Assembly (NCBI GenBank): GCA_016195965.1
Contig: JACPYR010000013.1
Coordinates: 1-44,816 of the forward strand
Reading direction: 5' to 3'
Source of the DNA: Nitrosomonadales bacterium
Lineage (GTDB): Bacteria; Pseudomonadota; Gammaproteobacteria; Burkholderiales; Gallionellaceae
DNA: 44,816 bases
Shown here in pieces: positions 7,053-16,577 of this stretch. Below the pieces are notes generated by a model that was not told where the DNA came from, made no database searches, and saw nothing but the letters and a program-made list of their open reading frames with translations. Each line of letters begins with the position of its first letter. Positions within the stretch are counted from its first letter, which is position 1. The position numbers were made by a program, and so were the translations under genes.

Positions 7053-9179
7053 ATGTCCATCGATATGAGCCAGTTTTACCAGGTGTTCTTCGAGGAGTCA
7101 GCCGAACACCTTGCGAACATGGAAGGCCTGCTGCTCGCGCTCGATCTGGATGCCCCCGATCCCGATCAGCTCAATGCGATTTTCCGCGCCGCCCATTCCA
7201 TCAAGGGGGGCAGCGGCACGTTCGGTTTTACCGATATGACCGGCGTGACCCATGTGCTGGAAACCCTGCTGGACCGTATCCGCAAAAATGAAATCGCCAT
7301 CACCGCCGACATGGTCGATGCGTTTTTGCAGGCGGGCGATGTGCTGCGCGGCCTGCTGGAGGCGCACCAGAACGGAACCATCGCCGATGAAGCCGCGTCG
7401 CGGGATATCTGCGCAAGGCTGGAGGCCTTGACCCGCAACCCGACCGGCGCCAAAAATCCGACCGGCGCCAGCAATCCGGCCGGCAGCGAACAGGCTGTGG
7501 CCGCGCCAGCCAGCCCAATCGCATCGTCTCCTTCTGCGCAACATATATACAAGATTACATTTGCCAACTCTCCCCAAATATTTCCCGGCGAAAACCAGTT
7601 GCAGAATTTGCTGGAAGATCTGGGCAATATCGGAAAGATAGAAAATCAGCAGATCGCGGCAGATGCGGTGACCTTGTCGCTGACCACGCACGCGTCCGAG
7701 GCGGAGTTGCAGGACATCTTCTCGTTCTTCATGGAGTCCGGGCAATTCACCCTTGCATCTCAGGGTGACGCCGGGCAAGCCGCTGCATCGGAAGATGCGG
7801 GCTATGGTTTTTTTGTCGAACCCGAACAGATCAAGGCAGCAGCCGAAGACGCGCAGGGTTTTGGTTTCTTCGTGGAGCCGGAAACGATCAAGTCCGACAC
7901 CGAAAATGCCCAAGGCTACGGCTTCTTCGAAGACGTAAAGCCGCCGCCATCTCCGGCTCCTACAGCTCAAGTCGAAGAAGCGCCGCAGCGCCGCGCAACC
8001 GACAAGGCTCCTGCTGCGGCTGAAACTTCGATCCGCGTGGGCGTGGAAAAGGTCGATCAGATGATCAACCTGGTCGGCGAACTGGTGATCACCCAGTCCA
8101 TGCTGGCCGAAGTGGCCTCCAAGATGGATCCGGTGGTGCATGAGCGGCTGGTCAAGGGTTTGGTCCAGCTCGAACGCAACACCCGTGAATTACAAGAATC
8201 GGTGATGTCGGTGCGCATGATGCCGATCAATTTCGTGTTCAGCCGTTTCCCGCGCGTGGTGCGCGACCTGGCCGTCAAGCTGAATAAAAAAGTGCAACTC
8301 AAGATGGTGGGCGAGGGCACCGAGCTGGACAAGGGGCTGATAGAAAAAATCAGCGACCCGCTGACCCACCTGGTGCGCAACAGCCTCGATCATGGCATCG
8401 AAATGCCGGATGAGCGCATCGCCAAAGGCAAGGACCCGCAAGGCACCATCACGCTTCGCGCCGCGCATCAAGGCGGCAATATCGTCATTGAAGTGGTCGA
8501 TGACGGCGCCGGGCTGAATCGCGACAGGATACTCGCCAAGGCCAGGGAGAAAGGCATAGCCTTCAACGACAGCATCAGCGATGCCGATGTCTGGCTGATG
8601 ATATTCGCGCCCGGTTTTTCGACCGCCGCCGTGGTCACGGATGTATCCGGGCGCGGGGTGGGCATGGACGTCGTGAAGCGCAACATCGAAGGAATCGGCG
8701 GGCGTGTCGAGATTGCCTCCAGGGAGGGAAAAGGCTGCACCATCACCATACGCTTGCCGTTGACGATGGCGATACTGGACGGCTTGTCCATCGCGGTAGG
8801 CGACCAGCTATACATAGTCCCGCTCAGTTTCATTATCGAATCGCTGCAACCCAAGGCCGAAGACATCAAGGAAATCAGCGGGCAGGGTCAGGTATTGCAT
8901 GTGCGCGGCGAGTATCTGCCGCTGATCGCGCTGCACGAAGTGTTCAGCATCCCGCCCAGGGTCAGCAAACCCGAGGACGGCATATTGGTGGTGCTGGAAG
9001 CGGAAGGAAAAAAGGTCGCGTTGTTCGTGGACAACCTGGTAGGCCAGCATCAGGTGGTGATCAAGAGCCTGGAAACCAATTACCGCAAAGTGCCCGGCGT
9101 GTCGGGTGCGACGATCATGGGCGACGGGCGGGTGGCGATGATCATGGACGTGGGGGCGCTGGTCAAGCTCTTGCATTAA
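7053..9179 (+). CDS. cheA: CheA chemotaxis histidine kinase
   Basis: This is a 708-residue kinase. P1/Hpt carries phospho-acceptor His48 (AAHSIKGG). A P2-like domain starts near 163 (HIYKITFANS). The dimerization domain P3 begins near 325 (VEKVDQMINLVGELVI). P4 ATPase has its N-box near 437 (LTHLVRNSLDHG), VVDDGAGL and GRGVGMDVV. A CheW-like P5 fills 570-708. The linker between P2 and P3 has three repeats of a G(Y/F)GFF motif, at about residues 250, 269 and 287, each in a short unit with EPE.IK. An NPTGA repeat lies between P1 and P2. CheA couples receptors to CheY and both CheBs, and is the only CheA in the window. Confidence 0.97.
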   Translation: MSIDMSQFYQVFFEESAEHLANMEGLLLALDLDAPDPDQLNAIFRAAHSIKGGSGTFGFTDMTGVTHVLETLLDRIRKNEIAITADMVDAFLQAGDVLRGLLEAHQNGTIADEAASRDICARLEALTRNPTGAKNPTGASNPAGSEQAVAAPASPIASSPSAQHIYKITFANSPQIFPGENQLQNLLEDLGNIGKIENQQIAADAVTLSLTTHASEAELQDIFSFFMESGQFTLASQGDAGQAAASEDAGYGFFVEPEQIKAAAEDAQGFGFFVEPETIKSDTENAQGYGFFEDVKPPPSPAPTAQVEEAPQRRATDKAPAAAETSIRVGVEKVDQMINLVGELVITQSMLAEVASKMDPVVHERLVKGLVQLERNTRELQESVMSVRMMPINFVFSRFPRVVRDLAVKLNKKVQLKMVGEGTELDKGLIEKISDPLTHLVRNSLDHGIEMPDERIAKGKDPQGTITLRAAHQGGNIVIEVVDDGAGLNRDRILAKAREKGIAFNDSISDADVWLMIFAPGFSTAAVVTDVSGRGVGMDVVKRNIEGIGGRVEIASREGKGCTITIRLPLTMAILDGLSIAVGDQLYIVPLSFIIESLQPKAEDIKEISGQGQVLHVRGEYLPLIALHEVFSIPPRVSKPEDGILVVLEAEGKKVALFVDNLVGQHQVVIKSLETNYRKVPGVSGATIMGDGRVAMIMDVGALVKLLH

Positions 9180-9210
9180 TTGAGGATAAATGACTTACAT
9201 GCTCCCGCGC

Positions 9211-9236
9211 CGATCGCCCTGAGCCTGTCGAAGGTC
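9211..9236. repeat. Dispersed repeat with CCTGAGCCTGTCGAAGG motif
   Basis: This short motif between cheA and cheW belongs to the same family as the TTCGACAGGCTCACC segment at 14894-14917 in opposite orientation. Such sequences are common as dispersed repeats in betaproteobacteria and xanthomonads. The remainder of the 9180-9370 gap holds no gene, but a strong Shine-Dalgarno (TAAGGAGG) for cheW. Confidence 0.5.
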
Positions 9237-9370
9237 GAATGGCAGTTACTTTTACGGTTATTAATAGTTGAGGATTTATTGTTGCGCGGAAGGACAGAGG
9301 GGCGCTGCGCTGACCAGCCGGTCAACCTGGCAATGTTGTAGATGGATACTGATTATTTAAGGAGGGCACC

Positions 9371-9853
9371 ATGCAAGCAAGCGAAGGCAAGGCGGAAGGC
9401 GATAGCCGGGAACTGTTAACTTTTACATTGGGCAGTGAAGAATATGGCATCGACATCCTCAAGGTGCAGGAAATCCGCGGCTACGACGCGGTGACCAAGA
9501 TCGCGAACTCGCCGGAATTCATCAAGGGCGTGATCAACCTGCGCGGCATCATCGTGCCCATCATCGACATGCGCATCAAATTCAAGCTGGGCAACGTGAC
9601 CTACAACGAGATGACCGTGGTGATCATCCTGAATATCGCCAAGCGCGTGGTCGGCATCGTCGTCGATGGCGTATCGGACGTGATCGCGTTGAGTGCAGAG
9701 CAGATCAAGGCCGCGCCGGAATTCAGCGGGGCGATGGACACGCAATACATCAAGGGGCTGGGGACGGTCGATGAGCGCATGATCATCATTGTCGATATAG
9801 AAAAACTGATGACCAGCCGCGACATGGAGCTGGTCGAATCGGCTGTGTCTTAA
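9371..9853 (+). CDS. cheW: CheW receptor-kinase coupling protein
   Basis: This 160-residue CheW-domain scaffold bridges receptor tips to CheA P5. Typical segments are visible: [21 protein letters not shown] near the N-terminus, [19 protein letters not shown] and [11 protein letters not shown]. The ATG follows a near-perfect Shine-Dalgarno (TAAGGAGG, five bases away), suggesting high expression. mcp3 starts 13 bases downstream. It is the only cheW here, so both receptor sets presumably share one array. Confidence 0.97.
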   Translation: MQASEGKAEGDSRELLTFTLGSEEYGIDILKVQEIRGYDAVTKIANSPEFIKGVINLRGIIVPIIDMRIKFKLGNVTYNEMTVVIILNIAKRVVGIVVDGVSDVIALSAEQIKAAPEFSGAMDTQYIKGLGTVDERMIIIVDIEKLMTSRDMELVESAVS

Positions 9854-9866
9854 AGGGAGAACGAAC

Positions 9867-12107
9867 ATGAATAATCTGACCATCAAAACCCGGCTGATCG
9901 CCGTCATCTGTTTCCTGTCCGCGCTGCTGGTTGGCATAGGCTCATACGGCCTGTGGGGCCTGTCGCGCAGCAATGAAGGGCTGCGCTCGGTGTATGAAGA
10001 CCGCACCGTCGCCTTGGGGCAGCTTGACATAATAGTGCGCAGGCTGCTGAACAACCGCCTGGCGATCGCCAATTCCCTGCTGGACCAGGACAATCCCGAC
10101 AAGGTCAAGCAGTTCACCGATGAAATCGATAGCAACATCGAGATCATCGGCAAAAACTGGGAAGCCTATATGGCCACTTATTTGACGCCGGAGGAGAAGA
10201 AGCTGGCGGACAAGTTTGCGGAGGATCGCAAGAAATTCGTCGGCGAAGGTTTACGCCCAGCCCAGGCGGCGTTGCGCAAAAACGACTTCAAGCTGGCCAA
10301 CGAGATCAGGACAACCAAGATCATCCCGCTCTATCCCGCAGTCCGCGAAAGCCTTGATGCGCTGATCAAGCTGCAGCTGGAAGTAGCCAAGAGCGAATAC
10401 GAGCAATCCGTGTCGCGCTACAACACCTCGCGCATCGTCGCCATCAGCCTGATCCTGTTGGGCATCGCGCTGGCCGCGCTGATGGGCTTCATGCTGGTGC
10501 GCGGCATCGGCCGCGGCCTGCAGTCCGCGATAGGCGTGGCGGAAAAAATCGCCAGGGGAGACCTGTCCAGCCAGATCAGCATCGCCAGCCATGACGAGAT
10601 CGGCAAATTGCTGGTAGCCATGCAAACCATGCAACACAGCCTGAACGGCTTTGTCGCGGCGCAGGGCGTGATGGCCAAGAAACACGCGGAAGGCTGGATC
10701 AGCGATAGGATGGACGCGAGCAAGTTTCCCGGCAGCTACGGCAAGATGGCCGATGAGCTGAACGAACTGGTCGCCTCGCACATCGCGGTGAAGATGAAGG
10801 TGGTCGAGGTCATCACCCAGTACGCCAAGGGCGACTTCAGCCGCGACATGGACAGGCTGCCCGGCGAGAAGGCCAAGATCACCGCCGCAATGGATGCGGT
10901 GAAGACCGCGTTGCTGGGCATCAGCAACGAGATCAAAGTGCTCGCCGAAGCGGGTGCAAAGGGCGACTTCAGCAAACGCGGCGATGCGGACAAATACGAA
11001 TTCATGTTCCGCGAAATGCTGCGCGACATGAACACCCTGATAGAAACCTGCGATGTCGGCTTCCACGACGTGGTGCGCGTGGCCGAGGCGCTGGCCAAGG
11101 CCGATCTGACCCAGACGATCGCGAAGGATTATCCGGGACTGTTCGGCCAGACCAAGGATGCGGTCAACACCACCGTGACCAATTTGCGTGAACTGGTCAA
11201 CCAGATCAAGGACGCGACCGACACCATCAACACCGCCTCCAAGGAAATCGCCGCAGGCAACAGCGACCTGTCGCAGCGCACCGAAGAGCAGGCGTCCAGC
11301 CTGGAAGAAACCGCCAGCAGCATGGAAGAGCTGACCTCGACCGTGAAGCAGAACGCCGAGAACGCCAAGCAGGCCAACCAACTGGCGAAAGGCGCGTCCG
11401 ATGTGGCGGGCAAAGGAGGAGCGGTAGTCGGCCAGGTGGTGACCACGATGGACCAGATCAACGAATCCTCGCGCAAGATTGTGGACATCATTTCTGTTAT
11501 CGACGGCATCGCGTTCCAGACCAACATCCTGGCACTGAACGCGGCGGTGGAAGCCGCGCGCGCGGGTGAGCAGGGGCGCGGCTTCGCGGTGGTGGCGGGC
11601 GAGGTGAGGAATCTCGCGCAGCGCTCTGCTGCGGCGGCCAAGGAGATCAAGACGCTGATAGGCGATTCGGTGGAGAAGGTAGAGGGTGGTTCCAAGCTGG
11701 TCGCACAGGCCGGACAGACGATGGAAGAGATCGTGTCCAGCATCCGTCGGGTGACCGACATCATGAGCGAGATCACGGCGGCATCGAGCGAGCAGAGCCA
11801 GGGCATAGAGCAGGTCAACACCGCGATCACGCAGATGGACGAAGTGACCCAGCAGAACGCGGCGCTGGTCGAGGAGGCTGCGGCGGCTGCCGAATCGCTG
11901 CAGGAGCAGGCGCAGAACCTGACGGTATCGGTGGCGACCTTCAAGATGGACGGGGGCGGCAGCCGCGCCGTTGCGATGAAGCCTGCCAAGACAGCACCCG
12001 TGGCGAAAGCGCCCGCCCGCAAAGCGCCGGTTGCCCAGCCTGTTGGCAAGCCTGCCGGCAAGGCATCCGCCAAACCAACTGACGATGGCGAATGGCAGGA
12101 GTTCTAA
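9867..12107 (+). CDS. Transmembrane chemoreceptor with poly-HAMP linker and CheR-tether tail (mcp3)
   Basis: This 746-residue receptor has TM1 at about 10-32, a four-helix-bundle sensor (35-185) and TM2 at about 191-213. HAMP is followed by a long helical stretch to about 440 with repeated HAMP-like units (note the recurring AKGDFS). The signalling hairpin tip is near 549 ([21 protein letters not shown]). A proline/alanine/lysine-rich flexible tail ends in EWQEF, which fits the xWxxF pentapeptide that tethers CheR (and CheB) to high-abundance receptors. It is the only one of the four receptors with this tail. Bases 11201-11948 are nearly identical to part of mcp4. Confidence 0.95.
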   Translation: MNNLTIKTRLIAVICFLSALLVGIGSYGLWGLSRSNEGLRSVYEDRTVALGQLDIIVRRLLNNRLAIANSLLDQDNPDKVKQFTDEIDSNIEIIGKNWEAYMATYLTPEEKKLADKFAEDRKKFVGEGLRPAQAALRKNDFKLANEIRTTKIIPLYPAVRESLDALIKLQLEVAKSEYEQSVSRYNTSRIVAISLILLGIALAALMGFMLVRGIGRGLQSAIGVAEKIARGDLSSQISIASHDEIGKLLVAMQTMQHSLNGFVAAQGVMAKKHAEGWISDRMDASKFPGSYGKMADELNELVASHIAVKMKVVEVITQYAKGDFSRDMDRLPGEKAKITAAMDAVKTALLGISNEIKVLAEAGAKGDFSKRGDADKYEFMFREMLRDMNTLIETCDVGFHDVVRVAEALAKADLTQTIAKDYPGLFGQTKDAVNTTVTNLRELVNQIKDATDTINTASKEIAAGNSDLSQRTEEQASSLEETASSMEELTSTVKQNAENAKQANQLAKGASDVAGKGGAVVGQVVTTMDQINESSRKIVDIISVIDGIAFQTNILALNAAVEAARAGEQGRGFAVVAGEVRNLAQRSAAAAKEIKTLIGDSVEKVEGGSKLVAQAGQTMEEIVSSIRRVTDIMSEITAASSEQSQGIEQVNTAITQMDEVTQQNAALVEEAAAAAESLQEQAQNLTVSVATFKMDGGGSRAVAMKPAKTAPVAKAPARKAPVAQPVGKPAGKASAKPTDDGEWQEF
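11201..11948 (+). repeat. 748-bp direct repeat (copy in mcp3)
   Basis: This segment encodes the receptor signalling hairpin and aligns base for base, at a constant offset of 2909 and without indels, with 14110-14857 in mcp4. Differences are scattered and mostly silent. The similarity ends exactly at the end of the hairpin-coding part, where mcp3 continues into its tether tail and mcp4 stops. Confidence 0.9.
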
Positions 12108-12164
12108 GGAAGCGCTGAATTATTCGGTTTCGTCGTTGCCGCGCAGGCGGGAACCCGGTTAAAT
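12108..12164. repeat. Half copy of the 6437-6544 element after mcp3
   Basis: The 57 bases beginning on the first base after the mcp3 TAA match one end and the middle of the 6437-6544 element read in reverse (GGAAGCGCTGAATTATTCGG, then the CCGCGCAGGCGGGAA hairpin, then CCGGTTAAAT). The other end is missing. The mcp4 Shine-Dalgarno (GAGGAGAAAAC) follows directly. Confidence 0.7.
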
Positions 12165-12175
12165 GAGGAGAAAAC

Positions 12176-14860
12176 ATGAGAAATAATCAGCCAATCACCG
12201 ATGTGGAATACGTGCTCAAGGAAACCGATTCCATCGTTTCCAAGACCGACTCCAAGGGGATCATCACCTATATCAACGAAGATTTTTTACGGATCAGCGG
12301 CTTTGCCGAGTCCGAATTGATCGGCACATCGCACAACATCGTGCGCCATCCCGATATGCCGCCCGAGGCGTTTGCCGACCTGTGGCAATCGCTCAAGGCC
12401 AACCGGCCTTGGACAGGCCTGGTCAAAACCCGCTGCAAGAACGGCGATTTCTACTGGGTAGAGGCGAATGTCACGCCTATCTACGAAAACGGGCAGCACG
12501 TCGGCTATATGTCGGTGCGCAGCAAGCCTGCACGGGCACAGATCGACGCCGCATCGGCGGCTTACGCGCTGTTCCGCAACGGTCAGGCCGGCGGCCTGCG
12601 TATCCGGGATGGGCGGGTCGTCAAGTCCAGCCTGCTGGGCAAATTAAACCCGATGAAAAATACCACGATCAAGCTGCGCATGACGGCTGCCTTGCTTGCG
12701 ATGTCTTTGCTGATGCTGATTATCGGCGGGCTGGGTTTGTCCGGCATGGGCAAGAGCTATGATAGCCTGGGCAGCGTTTATGAAGACGGCATCGTTTCGA
12801 TGGAGCACATTACCAGGATACAGAAATTGATGCTGATCAACCGGCTGCGTATCGCCGTCAGCCTGGTAACGCCCACAGCGGAAGTGATACGAAAAAATAC
12901 CGAGGAGGTCGAGCAGAACATCGAAGAGATCGGGAAAATCTGGAAAACATATACCGCCAATCCTTATCTGACGCCCGAAGACAAGGCCCTGGCCGACAAG
13001 TTTGGCGAAGACCGCAAGCGTTTTGTGGTGGAAGGCCTGAAGCCTGCGATTGCGGCGCTGCGGGCTAATGACATTGTGCTGGCCAATCGCATCGTCGTCG
13101 AAAACGTACGCCCCTTATACGAACCGGCTGCCGCAGATGCAGAAAAAATATTGGCGATGCAGATCGACGGCGCCAAAAACGCCTATAACAATGCCGGGGA
13201 ACGCTACGGCTATACGCGCACCATATTCATTGCGCTGCTGACCATCGGGGTCTTGATGGCGTTGTGGGCGGTATTGATGCTGTGGCGTGGCGTGTTGCAT
13301 CCGATAGATACCGTGGTAGGGCTGTTGCGCCAGGTGGCGCAGGGGAATTACACCAGCTCCTTCTCTACAATACGCAACGATGAAATAGGCAAGCTGCTCG
13401 ATGCGATCAAATCCATGCAGATCAAACTGGGATTCGATGTGGCCGACGCGCTGCGCGTATCCAACGAAAACCTGCGCATCAAAATCGGCCTGGACAATGT
13501 TTCGACCAGCGTGATGATTTCCGACCCGGAGCGCAAGATCATCTACATGAACAAGGCCGTGCATGAATTGATGGCTGTCGCCGAAGCCGATATCCGCAAG
13601 GCCTTGCCCGATTTCAGTGCCGCCAAACTGATGGGCGGCAGCATCGATGCCTTCCACAGGAACCCGGCGCATCAGAAGGCGATGCTGGAGAGCCTGAGCA
13701 CGACCCATTGCACCCAGATCGAGTTAGGCGGGCGCACCTTTGCGCTGGCGGCAAGCCCTGTGATCAACGAACGCGGCACCCGCCTTGGGGCCGCGCTGGA
13801 ATGGAAAGACCGCACCGCAGAAGTGGCGGTGGAGAAAGAAGTGGCGGCGATCGTCGATGCAGCGGTGCTGGGGGATTTCACCAAACGCATCGAGATGCAG
13901 GGCAAGGAAGGATTTTTCCGGCAATTGGGCGAAAGCCTGAACCAGTTGCTGCAAACCTCATCCGACGGCTTGGGAGAAGTTGCACACATGCTGGATGCGC
14001 TGGCGCAAGGCAATCTGACCGAGCGTATCACTACCGACTATATGGGCACATTCGGCAAGTTGAAAGACGACGCCAATGCGACTGCCGATAAATTGACCGA
14101 AATCATAGGCCAGATCAAGGACGCCACCGACACCATCAACACCGCGTCCAAGGAAATCGCCGCAGGCAACAGCGACCTGTCGCAGCGCACCGAAGAGCAG
14201 GCGTCCAGCCTGGAAGAAACCGCCAGCAGCATGGAAGAGCTGACCTCGACGGTGAAGCAGAACGCCGAGAACGCCAAGCAGGCCAACCAACTGGCGAAAG
14301 GTGCGTCCGATGTGGCTGGCAAAGGAGGTGCGGTAGTCGGCCAGGTGGTGACCACGATGGACCAGATCAACGAATCCTCGCGCAAGATCGTGGACATCAT
14401 TTCTGTTATCGACGGCATCGCGTTTCAGACCAACATCCTGGCATTGAACGCGGCGGTGGAAGCGGCCCGTGCGGGTGAGCAGGGCAGGGGCTTCGCGGTG
14501 GTGGCGGGCGAGGTGAGGAACCTGGCGCAAAGGAGTGCTGCTGCGGCCAAGGAGATCAAGACGCTGATAGGCGACTCGGTGGAGAAGGTGGAGGGAGGTT
14601 CCAAGCTGGTGGCACAGGCAGGACAGACGATGGAAGAGATCGTGTCCAGCATCCGCCGGGTGACCGACATCATGAGCGAGATCACGGCGGCATCGAGCGA
14701 GCAGAGCCAGGGCATAGAACAGGTCAACACCGCGATCACGCAGATGGACGAAGTGACCCAGCAGAACGCGGCGCTGGTCGAAGAGGCTGCGGCTGCTGCC
14801 GAATCGTTGCAGGAGCAGGCGCAGAACCTGACGGAGTCGGTGGCGACCTTCAAGATGTAG
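12176..14860 (+). CDS. Chemoreceptor with N-terminal Aer-type PAS, 4HB sensor, HAMP and second PAS (mcp4)
   Basis: This 894-residue receptor begins with a cytoplasmic PAS domain (about 5-125) very like that of the aerotaxis receptor Aer. It keeps [10 protein letters not shown] and [11 protein letters not shown], the motifs of the FAD-binding class. At residue 160 a sequence resembling a complete receptor start ([10 protein letters not shown]) begins, giving TM1 about 168-188, a four-helix bundle, TM2 about 348-370, HAMP, a second PAS (435-550) and the signalling hairpin (642-894). The protein thus looks like an Aer-PAS fused to a full receptor. FAD binding and redox/energy taxis are predicted, not shown. 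The C-terminus (TFKM) has no CheR tether. Its hairpin DNA is a near-copy of that of mcp3. Confidence 0.94.
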   Translation: MRNNQPITDVEYVLKETDSIVSKTDSKGIITYINEDFLRISGFAESELIGTSHNIVRHPDMPPEAFADLWQSLKANRPWTGLVKTRCKNGDFYWVEANVTPIYENGQHVGYMSVRSKPARAQIDAASAAYALFRNGQAGGLRIRDGRVVKSSLLGKLNPMKNTTIKLRMTAALLAMSLLMLIIGGLGLSGMGKSYDSLGSVYEDGIVSMEHITRIQKLMLINRLRIAVSLVTPTAEVIRKNTEEVEQNIEEIGKIWKTYTANPYLTPEDKALADKFGEDRKRFVVEGLKPAIAALRANDIVLANRIVVENVRPLYEPAAADAEKILAMQIDGAKNAYNNAGERYGYTRTIFIALLTIGVLMALWAVLMLWRGVLHPIDTVVGLLRQVAQGNYTSSFSTIRNDEIGKLLDAIKSMQIKLGFDVADALRVSNENLRIKIGLDNVSTSVMISDPERKIIYMNKAVHELMAVAEADIRKALPDFSAAKLMGGSIDAFHRNPAHQKAMLESLSTTHCTQIELGGRTFALAASPVINERGTRLGAALEWKDRTAEVAVEKEVAAIVDAAVLGDFTKRIEMQGKEGFFRQLGESLNQLLQTSSDGLGEVAHMLDALAQGNLTERITTDYMGTFGKLKDDANATADKLTEIIGQIKDATDTINTASKEIAAGNSDLSQRTEEQASSLEETASSMEELTSTVKQNAENAKQANQLAKGASDVAGKGGAVVGQVVTTMDQINESSRKIVDIISVIDGIAFQTNILALNAAVEAARAGEQGRGFAVVAGEVRNLAQRSAAAAKEIKTLIGDSVEKVEGGSKLVAQAGQTMEEIVSSIRRVTDIMSEITAASSEQSQGIEQVNTAITQMDEVTQQNAALVEEAAAAAESLQEQAQNLTESVATFKM
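14110..14857 (+). repeat. 748-bp direct repeat (copy in mcp4)
   Basis: This is the partner of 11201-11948: same reading frame, no insertions or deletions, and a few mainly third-position differences. The preceding 3 kb of the two receptor genes are clearly more diverged. This favours a recent duplication or ongoing gene conversion limited to the signalling domain. Confidence 0.9.
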
Positions 14861-14893
14861 GTGGGGATTTATAGAGGTCGAAGGGTGCTGTGG

Positions 14894-14917
14894 TTCGACA
14901 GGCTCACCACGAACGGG
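14894..14917. repeat. Dispersed repeat with TTCGACAGGCTCACC motif
   Basis: A short copy of the same repeat family as 9211-9236, in the opposite orientation. Its last base touches the predicted -35 region of the cheR2 promoter. Confidence 0.5.
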
Positions 14918-14943
14918 AAACTTTTTAATGGTCGAGTCGATAA
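14917..14943 (+). promoter_or_regulatory. Candidate sigma-28 (FliA) promoter for the cheR2 operon
   Basis: GAAACTTT (14917-14924), an 11-base spacer and GTCGATAA (14936-14943) match the sigma-28 consensus TAAAGTTT-N11-GCCGATAA at 6 of 8 and 7 of 8 positions with exact spacing. It lies about 75 bases upstream of cheR2 and would place cheR2-cheD2-cheB2, and probably the STAS and PP2C genes, in the late flagellar regulon. Confidence 0.6.
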
Positions 14944-15016
14944 TCCGACAGGGGCAGGGCGCAAAGAATGCAACCATAGCCCGCCAGAGGCAGGACACTA
15001 ATTTCAGAGAGACGAT

Positions 15017-15910
15017 ATGGTAGACCATCTGCAGACTGGTGACAGGGAACGCGAATTCGCTTTTACCGGCAAGGATTTCGAGCGGGTGCGCCAGTTGATT
15101 TATGCCCATGCCGGGATATCGCTGAATGCGTCCAAACAGGACATGGTGTACAGCCGTCTGGCCAGGCGACTGCGCGCAACCGGGATAGACAATTTCAGCG
15201 ATTATTTGGCGTTGCTGGAAAACAACGACGAGGCGGAATGGGAGGCGTTCGTCAATTCGCTGACCACCAACCTGACCGCGTTCTTCCGCGAGCCGCACCA
15301 TTTCCCCTTGCTGGCCGAACATCTGCTCAAACAAAAAGGCAAGCATCCTCTTGCACTGTGGTGTTCGGCATCCTCGACCGGCGAGGAGCCGTATTCGATG
15401 GCGATGACCATAGTTGAGGCATTCGGCAGTTTCAAACCCCCGGTCACGATAGTGGCGACAGACCTGGATACCAATGTGCTGGCCAAGGCGGCAGCGGGCA
15501 TCTACCCGCTCGATCGTGTCGAGAAATTGTCCGGCGCAGTACTGAAACGTTTTTTCCTGAAGGGAGCGGGGGCGCAGCAGGGCTATGTGCGGGTGCGTCC
15601 GGAGTTGCGGGAAATGATCACGTTCCGGCAGGTCAACCTGCTCGGCGACGAATGGCCAATACGCGGGCCGCTAGATGCGATCTTCTGCCGCAACGTGATG
15701 ATCTACTTCGACAAGGAGACGCAACTCAAGATATTGGGGCGTTTCGCGCCCTTGTTGCAACCGGATGGCCTGTTGTTCGCGGGACATTCGGAGAGTTTCC
15801 ATAATGCCGGGCACCTGTTCAGTTTGCGCGGCAAGACTGTATATGAGCTAGCCAAAAAAAACCAGGCACACCACACGGGAACCGCAACGGCAAAGAACAG
15901 GGAAAGCTGA
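15017..15910 (+). CDS. cheR: CheR chemoreceptor methyltransferase (second copy)
   Basis: This is a 297-residue paralog of the CheR at 262. The N-terminal helical domain covers about 17-95, and the SAM-binding region contains WCSASSTGEEPYS. The motif IFCRNVMIYFD lies near residue 230 and GHSESF near the end. The start ATG follows AGAGAGACGAT. It heads cheR2-cheD2-cheB2; cheD2 begins 6 bases after its stop. A sigma-28-like promoter lies upstream. The presence of two CheRs suggests different receptor preferences, but the sequence does not show which. Confidence 0.96.
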   Translation: MVDHLQTGDREREFAFTGKDFERVRQLIYAHAGISLNASKQDMVYSRLARRLRATGIDNFSDYLALLENNDEAEWEAFVNSLTTNLTAFFREPHHFPLLAEHLLKQKGKHPLALWCSASSTGEEPYSMAMTIVEAFGSFKPPVTIVATDLDTNVLAKAAAGIYPLDRVEKLSGAVLKRFFLKGAGAQQGYVRVRPELREMITFRQVNLLGDEWPIRGPLDAIFCRNVMIYFDKETQLKILGRFAPLLQPDGLLFAGHSESFHNAGHLFSLRGKTVYELAKKNQAHHTGTATAKNRES

Positions 15911-15916
15911 ATCATC

Positions 15917-16531
15917 TTGGCCGACCATTTATTCGAAGAGCTGCAGGCGCCCAACCTTTATTTCGACAGGGGGCACGAAATCGAGGCAGCCAAGATATTG
16001 CCCGGCGAGTATTACGCGACCGCGCGCGACATGATGCTGGTAACGGTGCTAGGCTCCTGCGTTTGCGCCTGCATACGCGACAGAGAACTTGGCATCGGCG
16101 GGATGAACCATTTCATGTTGCCGGATGGCGGCATGGATCAGGGAGATATCCTGGGCGAATCTGCCCGCTATGGCACTTATGCAATGGAGATATTGATCAA
16201 CCAGTTGCTCAAGATGGGGGCCAAGCGCGGCAATCTGGAGGCCAAGGTGTTTGGCGGCGCCGCCGTGTTGCGCGGATTCATGGTCGCGAATGTCGGGGAG
16301 CGCAACGCGCAGTTCGTGCTGAAGTTTCTGAAGACGGAAAATATCCCGGTCGCCGCGCAAGACCTGCGCGATATCCACCCGCGCAAGGTGTATTTCTTCC
16401 CCAAAACCGGGCGGGTCAGGGTCAAAAAACTCAGGCAGGTGCATAACGATACGGTCATCAACCGCGAGTCCGAATACAAGGCGCGTCTGCGCTATGCCAA
16501 GGTCGAGGGCGAGTTGGAATTGTTCGATTGA
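15917..16531 (+). CDS. cheD: CheD receptor deamidase (second copy)
   Basis: This is a 204-residue CheD starting at TTG 15917; no ATG occurs before the conserved core, and coupling to cheR2 (6 bases upstream) may compensate for a weak ribosome site. Catalytic Cys48 (VLGSCVCAC) and His65 (GGMNHFMLP) are present. The core continues through KVFGGAAVL, VGERN and PRKVYFFPKTGRVRVKKL. It lacks the cysteine-rich insertion of CheD1. The C-terminus GELELFD resembles the tails of mcp2 and CheD3. CheD can also act as a receptor-binding adaptor in systems with CheC, but no CheC is seen here. Confidence 0.94.
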   Translation: MADHLFEELQAPNLYFDRGHEIEAAKILPGEYYATARDMMLVTVLGSCVCACIRDRELGIGGMNHFMLPDGGMDQGDILGESARYGTYAMEILINQLLKMGAKRGNLEAKVFGGAAVLRGFMVANVGERNAQFVLKFLKTENIPVAAQDLRDIHPRKVYFFPKTGRVRVKKLRQVHNDTVINRESEYKARLRYAKVEGELELFD

Positions 16532-16577
16532 CCGCGGTATGTCATGATGCGGCACCGCATACCGAGAAGGCGCAACG

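Noticed and set aside
10251..11381. Long open frame on the minus strand inside mcp3 (376 codons)
   Set aside because: It is antisense to a well-supported receptor gene, His/Gln/Leu-rich and without domain signatures; a by-product of GC-rich codon usage. A similar frame opposite mcp4 (13958-15346) was rejected for the same reason.
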